From Alitta virens (lineage: Eukaryota; Annelida; Polychaeta; Phyllodocida; Nereididae), in the NCBI GenBank assembly GCA_932294295.1, contig OW028586.1:10383790-10447789 (forward strand): a stretch of DNA of 64,000 bases, given 5' to 3'. Position numbers and translations under genes: made by a program. The stretch's first letter is position 1, and each line of letters starts with the position of its first letter. Shown one piece after another: positions 49,375 to 57,591 of the stretch. The notes under the pieces were generated by a model. That model worked only from the letters and a program-made list of their open reading frames with translations, searched no databases and was not told the DNA's origin.

Positions 49375-52300
49375 ATGGCAGAGAGCAGAGATGACGCTTT
49401 GATCAATGAATATTTTCAAAGTAACAATGGTCTCAGCGAAGTCTCTCAAGTTAGAGATAGATACAATCAGCTAACAACAAATGATTCAGCGTACAATGAT
49501 TTTAAACAAATGCTTCAAAATTTCACAAACTCGCACGATTTAATGCTATTCGCTCATAGAAACGATCTAACCCAAGACCCTCAGGTTAAAGATAGACTTT
49601 CTCAATTCACTAGCAATAGCAATTATCTGGTAACCGCATATGATGATTTCACACATATGATTCAAAATTTCACAAATGAACAAGATTTAATACAGTTTGC
49701 ACACAGAAACAATCTGATTGGGGATGCACAAATTCAAAGCAGACTTCAGCAGTTAAACAACCATCTTTACTGTCAAAAATGTTTCAAACAATTCACCAAT
49801 AGAGTCTTTCAAGAACTACATCAAAGCAATTGCCAAGGTAATATTCCCATTCAAACAGTCACTCATGATCCTTTTCCTGAATTCAATCAACCAGTACAAC
49901 CAGTACAACCAGTAAAACCACTACCGCATAACTGCAATGTTTGTGGTAAATCTTTCACCACTAGCTTTAAGAGGAACACACATCAAAAGAAATGTACAGG
50001 ATTCAAAAAATGCGTACAATGTCATGCACAATTTACTTCAGTTTCTTTATTCGGTGTACATAAATGTCAGGAAATGATGAAATGTCAGCACTGTAACAAA
50101 CAATTTCAAAGTTTCTATGCAAAGCAAAGACACGAACTTAAATGTCAACTTCCTAAGGGAACAAAACACAAATTTATTAGTCAAAAAAATAATCCAACTG
50201 ATCTCCAACTACTGCAAAGTCTGCAGGTACCGCAGGTACCGCAGGTACCGCAGGTACCACAGCAGACTTTTTCGTGTCCAAATTGTTGCAAAACTTTTAA
50301 GAAAAAACCCTCATTAACCGAACACATGAAAGTTTGTGAGGGAGTGTTTGACTGTCAAAAATGTAAGAAAATTTTCACCAACAGCCTAGCTCATGATTCT
50401 CACTCGTGCGAAATTAAATGTCACTCATGTCACGCCATATTCAAATCAGAAAAAAGTTTTGGAAAACATATTTGTAAAAAAACTCGAAAAAGGACACTTA
50501 CTGATTCACACAACACTGACAACACTGTGCAACCATGCAAACGAAGTTGTAATAGCGTACAAACAAATCAAACCGCAATTGTTCAGCCATGTGTTCAGTC
50601 AACCATTCAGTCAACCATTCAGTCACCTGTTCAGTCACCTGTTCAGTCAACCGTTCAGTCACGAGATGTGCTATGCGAAGTTTGTGGGAGGATTTTTAAC
50701 TCTGAAAAGAGCCTGAGTATCCATAAACGTTATCACAAAAAAAATCAAAGAATTAGATGTAGACGATGTTTAGAGGAATTTCAGGATAGACACTCATTAA
50801 ATATTCATGTAAGAGATTCTCATTTCCAACGAGGTAGAGGTCGAGCTCAAATAGTATCATTAGAAGATGAGAAATTGCAAGAATTTTACAATAGATACCA
50901 CTCATTCATTTATGATAACCACGAATTAGGGCAACCGCAAAGCTTTTATAATTATCCAGTAGTTGAAGATTTCAGCATTGAAGACCTTATGGGTTTTGCT
51001 AACGAAATATTCGATGACCAAAGCCAATCCTTTAAGTTAAATCTATCTTTTGGATCCATTTTACAACATATTGAGTCTGGAAAATACCGTTATTTCAAAG
51101 CCTATTCTAATGATCCCCTATTTGATCTACCCATTAGCATTTCAAATAGAGCAGATTTAGAGAAGCTCAGAGATCAACTGACTGAGATAGACGTTACAGC
51201 ACATATTACTAAAGAGAGGCCTTCCACGAAGTGGAAATTAGTTCTTATAACAAATGTTAGATTCTACATTACTTCAACAGGGTTCCCTTTAGGATCGGGT
51301 GAACTTCCCAAATATATCAGAAATAGTAAATCTATTATATCCCTTATACATAGTTTTAAGAGTAAAAAGAAATATGAAGACAACCTTTGTCTATTCAGGT
51401 GCTTAGCATTCCACAAACACAGAGATCTATATAAAAAGACTGAACATTTCGAAGAGAAAGTTCACAAATATTACCAAGAATTCGCAAACGCTTGCGAGCA
51501 AGATTTGGAAGGAGGAGTTGACCTGCAGTTAATTCCAGATTTTGAGAAATTTTTTCAGTTAAACGTCAACATATTTTCTTTACACGAAGATGAAACTGCA
51601 CACCCCATATTTAAATCAGGTCATAGATACGTCAACAGTATGAATTTGAATCTTTACCAGCATCACTTATCATATATCACTGATATTAATAGATATTGTA
51701 GTAAATATCAATGCTCAAACTGTGAAAAACACTTCAAAACTTTCTTCATATGTAAAAGACACAGCCAAACGTGTACATTAGCAACGAAATATCAATTTCC
51801 GGGTGGTTTTTACGATATGAAACGAAATATTTTTGAGCAGTTAGAAGAATTTGGAATAGATGTCTCCAATGATGAACGATTTTACGAATATTTTATAGTC
51901 TACGATTTCGAGGCATATTTGAAAAAAATAGAGAATGATTCGGTAGAAAATACAATGATTACAGCAGAGCACATTCCAATTAGCGTTAGTATTTGTAGTA
52001 ATGTCCCAGACTTTGAAGAAGCTCACTGTATTGTCGAACAAGATCGCGAGACGCTTGTGAAGGCAATGCTCGCATATATGACTAGAATTCAATCAACCGC
52101 GCAAGCGCTTGTTCAAGAAAAACTTAGTTTTGTAATGCAGGAACTGGAATCTCAATTGAATACTTGGAATACTGAAGTAGATGAGAAAGAAAGCTTCAAT
52201 GCCATAATGCGTACAAAAATCCAAAACATGATTGACGCATTCGAACATTATTACACTCAGATTCCAGTTTTAGGTTTTAACTCTGCAAAGTATGACATAA

Positions 52301-54786
52301 ATTTAATCAAAAGAGAAATAGCTAGATGTCTAGAATTGCACAATTCAGAACGCAAGTTTATAGTCAAGAAAAACAGTTCATACTCCTGTCTTGCTAATGA
52401 GAGTTTTAGATTCTTAGATGTGATAAACTACTTAGCACCGGGCACGAGTTATTCTAGCTTTTTAAAAGCTTTTAAAATTCAAGAACAGAAAGGATATTTT
52501 CCATACGAATTTTTTGATGATCCCTCCAAGTTAGATTATCCAGAATTACCTCCGTACGAAGCCTTCTACTCTAACCTAAAGCAATGTAATGTCCTGGAGA
52601 CATTTGAAAATTACCAATGGTTGAAAACAGTTTGGTTGAGCGAAAATATGAGTTGTTTTAAAGATTTTCTTATATGGTATAATAATTTAGATGTGACACC
52701 ATTCGTTAAAGCAGTTATGAAGCTGCAAGACTTTTATAAGGTTAAGCGAATAGATATTTTCAAAAGCTCCATTAGTGTCCCAGGAATTGCTAGGCAATTA
52801 GTTTTTCAGAGTGCAGAGAAAAATGGTGCCTATTTTTCTCTGATTGACCAAAAAAATTCGGACCTTTACTTCTCCTATTTACAGAATATAATTGGAGGAG
52901 CTTCTATTATTTTTCACAGACAAGCTCAGAGAGATAAGACATTTATTCGGGGTGGTAATAATCGGGTGAAGAGAATAATAGGATATGACGCTAATGCGTT
53001 ATATCTATACGCCTTCAGCAAAGAATTTCCAGTGGGTTCATTCATTAGAAGACACGCGAAAGATGAATTTAAACCCGTGGTGAGGGATAGATATGATAAC
53101 ATGTTCTATTGGATGGATTATTTAAGTCATAAAAGAAATCTAAAGATTTGGCATAAACGAAATGGAAATAAGGAAAAGAGAGATGGTCGTTTCTTTGCTG
53201 ATGGAGTATCTTGTTCAAATAATATAACTAAAATATATCAATACGATGGTTGCTATTTCCACCATCACGGTGGTGATTGTCCTCTAATGAATAAAAATTT
53301 ATCTGAGAAAGAAAAGAAAAAAGGGTTACTCGCGCAGAAAAGAAGACAAGATAGGAATAACTACTACAAAAAGTTAGGATACGAAGTTGAGGAAATATGG
53401 GAATGCAAATTTCTGAAAATGATTAAAGATACTCCGGACTTGCAAAAATTTGTAGAAAACCAAAGACCCAAGTTTTTCAAAAAACATAAGAAAACTCTGA
53501 CAGAAAAGGAAATTTTAGAAGCGGTGAAACGGGATGAACTATTCGGTATGGTAGAAGTAGACATCGCAGTTCCCGAAAAATGGGAACAAGGTTTCAAACA
53601 GCCGGATAACTTGACACCATACGAATATTTTAGTGAGATGTCACCGATATTTTGCACTACCGATATTCCATTCGAAGTAATAGGTGAACATATGCAAAAT
53701 TTTGCTCGTGATTCAGGAATGAATACAAAACCTAGAAGACTGTTGGTAGGAGGAATGAAAGCTAGGAAAATGCTATTTGCTACACCTTTGTTGAAATGGT
53801 ATTTAGAGCACGGTTTAGTCGTATCCAAAATTCACCAAGTCATAGAATATAACAGAATGAAGTGCTTTCAGGAATTTGTTAGTGATGTGACAGAGGCCAG
53901 GAGAGCGGGAGATAGAGATCCAGATTTATCAATAATTGCCGATTTATCAAAACTTATAGGAAATTCCGCCTATGGATCAACTATCCTTAATAAACTGAAG
54001 CAGACCGATGTTAGATATGTAGAAGGTGAGAATGAGGCTTGCCTCAAAGCTAACGAGAAAGGATTCAAATCCATGACCCAACTTTCCGATGATTACGAAT
54101 TTTATGAAATCGAATCTCAAAAAAACAAGATTAAGTTAGATTTACCAATTCAAATAGGTTTTTTCATTCTGCAATATGCCAAGTTAAGAATGTTAGAATT
54201 CTATTACGATTTTCTCTGTAAATACGTTCCTAGAGATAAGTTTCAAATGCTTCAGATGGATACGGACAGCAATTACTTTTCAATAGCAGGGGAAACATTG
54301 CAAGATGTGATTAAACCAGAACTCTTAGATGAATATAAACATAAGTTAAATGGATATTGTTCGGTTAGAGACATTGATGCTGAAACTCATTGGTTTCCAA
54401 GAACTTGTTGCCCAGAACACACTAAATATGATAATCGTTGCCCCGGGTTATTTAAACGTGAATACGAAGGTGAGATATTCTATGGACTCTGTTCTAAAAC
54501 CTATATCGTAGCCGACAAAGACCATTGTAAGTTTAGTTCTAAAGGTATATCCAAAAACAGAGTCAAAAACCCTCTAGAAATATTTAAAAGCGTTTTGGAG
54601 ACTAAGGAAAGTCGTAGCTCTACCAATGTAGGATTTATCAGTAAAAGTAATACTATTTTCACGTACCAACAGAATAGAGCCGGATTCGCTTATTTTTATC
54701 CTAAAAGGGAAGTATTAGCTGATGGTATCTCAACCAAACCCTTAGATATAATATTAGAACCGATACGAACGAAGTATTTCAGGTAA
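49375..54786 (+). CDS. POLB: Protein-primed-type family B DNA polymerase with N-terminal zinc fingers and OTU-like block
   Basis: A 1803-residue polymerase that would replicate the element. The start is the ATG at 49375; the ORF extends upstream only through non-ATG codons. Residues about 10-125 hold a duplicated unit of about 55 residues (YxDFxxMxQNFTN..DL..FAHRN). Nine CxxC..H..C/H fingers follow at about 133-483, with a tenth at 780-803. An OTU-like Cys block (D669-N-x-C672-LFRC676) pairs with a His motif (HHLSYITD from 763). Exonuclease motifs are D844-F-E846, N969..D974 and Y1102..D1106. Polymerase motifs are D1205 (DANALY), K1526..N1530-S-x-Y-G, D1629-T-D-S and S1707-K-T-Y. Catalytic residues all look present. 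A TATA-like CATAAAAG lies about 35 bases upstream of the ATG. Polinton PolBs are usually nearer 1100-1300 residues, so the N-terminal extension is long. Confidence 0.96.
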   Translation: MAESRDDALINEYFQSNNGLSEVSQVRDRYNQLTTNDSAYNDFKQMLQNFTNSHDLMLFAHRNDLTQDPQVKDRLSQFTSNSNYLVTAYDDFTHMIQNFTNEQDLIQFAHRNNLIGDAQIQSRLQQLNNHLYCQKCFKQFTNRVFQELHQSNCQGNIPIQTVTHDPFPEFNQPVQPVQPVKPLPHNCNVCGKSFTTSFKRNTHQKKCTGFKKCVQCHAQFTSVSLFGVHKCQEMMKCQHCNKQFQSFYAKQRHELKCQLPKGTKHKFISQKNNPTDLQLLQSLQVPQVPQVPQVPQQTFSCPNCCKTFKKKPSLTEHMKVCEGVFDCQKCKKIFTNSLAHDSHSCEIKCHSCHAIFKSEKSFGKHICKKTRKRTLTDSHNTDNTVQPCKRSCNSVQTNQTAIVQPCVQSTIQSTIQSPVQSPVQSTVQSRDVLCEVCGRIFNSEKSLSIHKRYHKKNQRIRCRRCLEEFQDRHSLNIHVRDSHFQRGRGRAQIVSLEDEKLQEFYNRYHSFIYDNHELGQPQSFYNYPVVEDFSIEDLMGFANEIFDDQSQSFKLNLSFGSILQHIESGKYRYFKAYSNDPLFDLPISISNRADLEKLRDQLTEIDVTAHITKERPSTKWKLVLITNVRFYITSTGFPLGSGELPKYIRNSKSIISLIHSFKSKKKYEDNLCLFRCLAFHKHRDLYKKTEHFEEKVHKYYQEFANACEQDLEGGVDLQLIPDFEKFFQLNVNIFSLHEDETAHPIFKSGHRYVNSMNLNLYQHHLSYITDINRYCSKYQCSNCEKHFKTFFICKRHSQTCTLATKYQFPGGFYDMKRNIFEQLEEFGIDVSNDERFYEYFIVYDFEAYLKKIENDSVENTMITAEHIPISVSICSNVPDFEEAHCIVEQDRETLVKAMLAYMTRIQSTAQALVQEKLSFVMQELESQLNTWNTEVDEKESFNAIMRTKIQNMIDAFEHYYTQIPVLGFNSAKYDINLIKREIARCLELHNSERKFIVKKNSSYSCLANESFRFLDVINYLAPGTSYSSFLKAFKIQEQKGYFPYEFFDDPSKLDYPELPPYEAFYSNLKQCNVLETFENYQWLKTVWLSENMSCFKDFLIWYNNLDVTPFVKAVMKLQDFYKVKRIDIFKSSISVPGIARQLVFQSAEKNGAYFSLIDQKNSDLYFSYLQNIIGGASIIFHRQAQRDKTFIRGGNNRVKRIIGYDANALYLYAFSKEFPVGSFIRRHAKDEFKPVVRDRYDNMFYWMDYLSHKRNLKIWHKRNGNKEKRDGRFFADGVSCSNNITKIYQYDGCYFHHHGGDCPLMNKNLSEKEKKKGLLAQKRRQDRNNYYKKLGYEVEEIWECKFLKMIKDTPDLQKFVENQRPKFFKKHKKTLTEKEILEAVKRDELFGMVEVDIAVPEKWEQGFKQPDNLTPYEYFSEMSPIFCTTDIPFEVIGEHMQNFARDSGMNTKPRRLLVGGMKARKMLFATPLLKWYLEHGLVVSKIHQVIEYNRMKCFQEFVSDVTEARRAGDRDPDLSIIADLSKLIGNSAYGSTILNKLKQTDVRYVEGENEACLKANEKGFKSMTQLSDDYEFYEIESQKNKIKLDLPIQIGFFILQYAKLRMLEFYYDFLCKYVPRDKFQMLQMDTDSNYFSIAGETLQDVIKPELLDEYKHKLNGYCSVRDIDAETHWFPRTCCPEHTKYDNRCPGLFKREYEGEIFYGLCSKTYIVADKDHCKFSSKGISKNRVKNPLEIFKSVLETKESRSSTNVGFISKSNTIFTYQQNRAGFAYFYPKREVLADGISTKPLDIILEPIRTKYFR
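50222..50262 (+). repeat. In-frame 9-bp repeat within PolB (QVP)n
   Basis: Four tandem CAGGTACCG/A units encode Gln-Val-Pro repeats between zinc fingers 4 and 5. A similar in-frame repeat at 50586-50660 (TTCAGTCAACC/ACCTG units) encodes Val/Ile-Gln-Ser repeats before finger 8. Both look like flexible, length-variable linkers. Confidence 0.85.
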
Positions 54787-54791
54787 AAAAA

Positions 54792-54866
54792 TTTATTATA
54801 AATATTAAAAAAAATTTATTATAAATATTAAAAAAACACAAATTTTCGCAATAAGAATAAAATAAA
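54792..54866. terminator. Overlapping convergent poly(A) signals
   Basis: PolB (+) stops at 54786 and has AATAAA at 54856-54861 and 54861-54866. The convergent membrane-protein gene (-) stops at 54878 and has minus-strand AATAAA at 54797-54792 and 54820-54815, within a duplicated AAATTTATTATAAATATT unit. The two transcripts would therefore overlap at their 3' ends by tens of bases. The signals are read directly; their use is inferred. Confidence 0.55.
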
Positions 54867-54877
54867 ATTAACAATAT

Positions 54878-55611
54878 TTATAAAGACGATTCGGCGTATC
54901 GTTTGGTTCTTGTCTGGGTGGCGTGGACGTAGGCGATAGCGGGTGGGGTAGAGGAGCGACGAGATGGGGAGTGAGCCGATGGGGAGTGAGCCGATGGGGA
55001 GCGAGCCGGGGATCTGGGACCGGGAGTGAGAAGAGTTGGGAAACTCCATCGGTGTGGGTTGGATGGGGAGATTGGGAGGGTTGGGATGGTAAATACCGGG
55101 GTATTACCCCTTACGGAATCATCTCCGGTATAGCTCCCTTCCAAGTCTCGGTTTCTGAAAAGAAAAAGGATTATTTTTGAGATATTTTTCTATATGATTG
55201 AGTAATAGTTATAAATACACACAGAATTATCCAGAATACTTGTGAAAATAAACTTACTGCTCCGTTTCCGTCGATGCATTTTGAGTAAATGCTGACAACC
55301 TCTCAGCGCAAAAGTGAACAATTTTCTTTGTCCTGGCTGCACCCTAAAAATTAGGAAAAAATATCATTATAAAACCGTAAATTGCAATGATATTCGAGTT
55401 ATCTATAAATTTATATCACCGTTAAATTCCACTAATTCGTTATAACATAACTATTTATATATAAATTCATAAAATTAGAGAGGTGAATTATTGTTTAAAT
55501 TCCACTTACGAATAGTTGAATGCTTAATACTAGCATGATCCCTGCCAGTATCGTATACCCCAGGTATAAAAGTTTAACATCAGTTGCTGGGCAGTTGCAA
55601 GTAGAATTCAT
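54878..55611 (-). CDS. Three-exon single-pass membrane protein, novel (accessory gene A)
   Basis: Predicted from splice sites and phases. Exon 1 is 55611-55510 (ATG, 34 codons, phase 0), exon 2 is 55343-55258 (86 nt) and exon 3 is 55154-54878 with the stop. Donors are GTAAGT at both sites; acceptors are TTTTTAG and CTTTTCAG; introns are 166 and 103 nt. The product is about 154 residues: a short N-terminus with two Cys in a CNC motif, a hydrophobic segment at about residues 14-34, then a tail rich in Ser, Pro and Arg with repeated SPSAHSPS units. A likely topology is N-out with a cytoplasmic tail. A TATA-like ATATAAGG lies at 55691-55684, about 75 bases before the ATG. It is convergent with PolB and divergent from the CARD gene. 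I recognise no family; function unknown. Confidence 0.68.
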
Positions 55612-55989
55612 CTCAGAGTGTGGTTCTGTAAATGCTTATTGCTGTCTATGAAGATTGTGATGCTATTTAGAAAAAATTCTGGACCTTATATTCCATTTCC
55701 AGGTGACACTACTCAACTTCAAAGTTTATTGTTTAAAGTACGCTTAACTATACGCGAGTTCATCTTAATGCAATGATACCACGATTGTTTCACACCCCAT
55801 CCATATATTCAGAAGCTACGAAAGTTGACTTAGAGTAAATTGCAATGAAACCACGACTAGGAGGGTTAACAGAAACCCTATCAGGGGGAAACCCCAGAAG
55901 CTACGATTTTAAACAGGTGCATAAAACAATTTATGGTTGGTTTACTGCATGGTTGGTTTACCTGGATGGTTGAATACAGAGTTGAACAT
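55612..55989. other. Intergenic region between divergent accessory genes, left part
   Basis: This noncoding stretch holds the gene A TATA-like box (55691-55684) and two loosely related segments, each with GCAATGATACCACGA-like and AGAAGCTACGA-like words (about 55770-55820 and 55848-55905). Repeated ATGGTTGGTTTAC and GGTTGAA words follow at 55935-55980. No ORF is supported. Confidence 0.5.
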
Positions 55990-56175
55990 ACGGTTGAAAA
56001 AGACAATTACTCATTTTTTTGGTATTATTTAGCAGGGATTTTAGTTCCCGCATTCGACGCACAGTTGAAAAGACTCATTTTTGGTGTTATTTAGCAGGAA
56101 TTTTAAAGCCCGCATTCGACGCACGGTTGAAAAGACTCATTTTTGTTATTATTTAGCGTCCACATTCGACGCACG
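55990..56175 (+). repeat. Three imperfect tandem repeats upstream of the CARD gene
   Basis: Units of about 50-73 bp (about 55990-56062, 56063-56126 and 56127-56175) each read GGTTGAAAA..GACTCATTTTT..TTATTTAGC..GCATTCGACGCAC. They lie in the divergent promoter region between gene A and the CARD gene, so an enhancer-like role is plausible; this is inferred. Confidence 0.75.
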
Positions 56176-56302
56176 TGTCCAAGCGTGCGCGCGCACCCAA
56201 AAGCGTGCCTAAGCGTGCTCAAGCGTGACCGCACGTGAGCGCGCGTGCCCAAACCTGCTCAAGCGCGACCCCCACGCGCTCTATCTAAATAAAATATTTT
56301 TA
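56168..56302 (+). promoter_or_regulatory. Candidate promoter: GCGTG/CACGTG cluster plus TATA-like box
   Basis: Within about 110 bases there are five GCGTG words on the plus strand, a CACGC, and two CACGTG E-boxes (GACGCACGTGTCC and CCGCACGTGAGC). A TATA-like TAAATAAAATATTTTT run follows at 56285-56300, some 25-35 bases before the CARD ATG. GCGTG is the core of bHLH-PAS response elements, and CACGTG is an E-box. Whether host factors use them is inference. Confidence 0.5.
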
Positions 56303-56322
56303 GTTCGAAACATTTCCTCAAA

Positions 56323-56619
56323 ATGCTCAGATGCGATCGTGATGCTTTGCGTAGGAACTTTGTAGTTTTGGTTAGAGAAGTACCTTGTACAGAAGTGCTT
56401 TCATTTCTTTATCAAGACGGAATTCTCAATCAGCAAATGGTAACTGAAATATTAGAAGAAGCACCATCGAAACGAAATTACTCCCTTTTATTTCTGCTAC
56501 AGATGCGAGGACCCGCTGCATTCGCATCCTTCCTTAACGCATTGAAGGAAACAAAAAGAACCGATCTAGCTAATCTCTTAACCAATCTCGAAGACGAATT
56601 CACAAAAGTATCGATATGA
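56323..56619 (+). CDS. CARD-only protein (caspase-2/RAIDD-like death-fold domain)
   Basis: The whole 98-residue product reads as one caspase recruitment domain: helix 1 with LRRNFVVL (residues 9-16), EVLSFLYQDGIL at 24-35, then QQMVTEIL, LLFLLQ and the hallmark RGPAAFASFLNALKETK (62-78) with a leucine-rich last helix. By eye the pattern RGPxAFxxFxxALxETK..L..LL matches CARDs of caspase-2 and RAIDD better than other death folds. No catalytic or second domain is present, so it resembles CARD-only decoys. CARDs pair homotypically in caspase-activating and inflammatory complexes; interference with such a complex is a natural guess, but activation cannot be excluded. The ATG has A at -3. Its stop overlaps the next ORF's start as ATGA. 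Confidence 0.86.
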   Translation: MLRCDRDALRRNFVVLVREVPCTEVLSFLYQDGILNQQMVTEILEEAPSKRNYSLLFLLQMRGPAAFASFLNALKETKRTDLANLLTNLEDEFTKVSI

Positions 56620-56948
56620 GTACTATGAGTACTACGAGTGATGATTTGGATTGGAACATTGCTTTGTTAAATGAAGAATTATTTGAGACAAAACCTAATC
56701 CAAAAATCCTTGTGAATCTTTTTGTTTGCATTCTGAACTCGGTATTAAGTCATACCGAATCCAATAGCCACCAAACCAATCTCTGTCAATGTCATAATTT
56801 CATCCAAACCCATAGACTCAATATTTTGGAGTGTAACATTCAAAATTATGCTTCCACTACTATTCAAACTAATCCAAATTCTTGTTGGATTATGCAAATG
56901 TCTGATAAATACAGACTCTTGAAACAGATGTATTTAAGAATAGGCTAG
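56616..56948 (+). CDS. Unidentified 110-residue ORF overlapping the CARD stop
   Basis: It starts at the A of the ATGA that ends the CARD gene, so translation by termination-reinitiation, or a hybrid transcript, is suggested. A second ATG lies three codons on. The product starts with Ser/Thr-rich residues, then an amphipathic region (LDWNIALLNEELFE), a helical stretch (ILVNLFVCILNSVLSH) and several Cys/His (CQCHNFIQTHR). I recognise no domain. The stop is followed at once by a tandem repeat array. The ORF is supported by its position, the stop-start overlap and its length, not by homology. Confidence 0.5.
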   Translation: MSTMSTTSDDLDWNIALLNEELFETKPNPKILVNLFVCILNSVLSHTESNSHQTNLCQCHNFIQTHRLNILECNIQNYASTTIQTNPNSCWIMQMSDKYRLLKQMYLRIG

Positions 56949-57100
56949 CTAGCTAGCTTGTAGCTTTTAGCTTGTAGCTTTTAGCTTGTAGCTTTTAGTT
57001 TGTAGCTTTTAGTTTGTAGCTTTTAGTTTGTAGCTTTTAGCTTGTAGCTTTTAGCTTGTAGCTTTTAGCTTGTAGCTTTTAGCTTGTAGCTTTTAGCTTG
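56949..57100 (+). repeat. 14-bp tandem array (TTGTAGCTTTTAGC)n after the 110-residue ORF
   Basis: About ten copies of a 14-mer, some with C to T in TTTAGT, begin immediately after the stop codon at 56946-56948. AGCT words occur throughout. A short (TA)n tract follows at 57111-57127. Confidence 0.92.
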
Positions 57101-57127
57101 GCTACTGAAATATATATATATATATAT

Positions 57128-57591
57128 TTGGCTCGATTTGTATTAAAAAATGTGACTCGGTGTCAACTTCCTTTCGTAAGGAGATGGTTGAAGGATCTAA
57201 ATCTCCGCCATCTCGGTGTGACAGCACCACTCATAAATGGCTGAGTCGCTTAATTGTGTACAATACGCTTCATTTCATATTCACCCACTGTGGAAGGGAA
57301 AAATCCGACCCGGGTTAGATTTAACCATCCACATCATAAAGAGGGAGAGAAAACGAGTCACAAAAAAATTTAAAAATTAAAAAAATTTAAAAAAAGGACA
57401 GATTTCAACTGTCTATATTCCAAATTATGCTCAACCGTGCTCTGCGATCTTCCCGTGATGTTGGGCGAATGTGAGAGAAGTGTTTAATAGCTGTTCACAG
57501 CTAACATTTTTTTCATAACAAACTGGCAGAGTGTCTTTTGAAAAAAAAAATCAAGTCATAATATCATTCAATCATCTTTAATATATAATAA
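57128..57591. other. Noncoding interval between convergent accessory genes
   Basis: It contains a GTGTCAACTTCC..GGTGTGACAGC segment (57152-57226), A-rich tracts at 57361-57400 and 57540-57551, and no supported ORF. It would hold the 3' ends of the CARD/110-residue transcript (+) and of gene B (-). A minus-strand ATTAAA lies just downstream of the gene B stop. Confidence 0.5.

Noticed and set aside
53364..53828. 154-codon minus-strand ORF inside PolB
   Set aside because: Shadow of the polymerase coding sequence in the opposite frame.
54923..55180. Gly/Trp-rich plus-strand ORF
   Set aside because: Antisense of exon 3 of gene A, whose Ser-Pro repeats read as Trp-Gly on the other strand.
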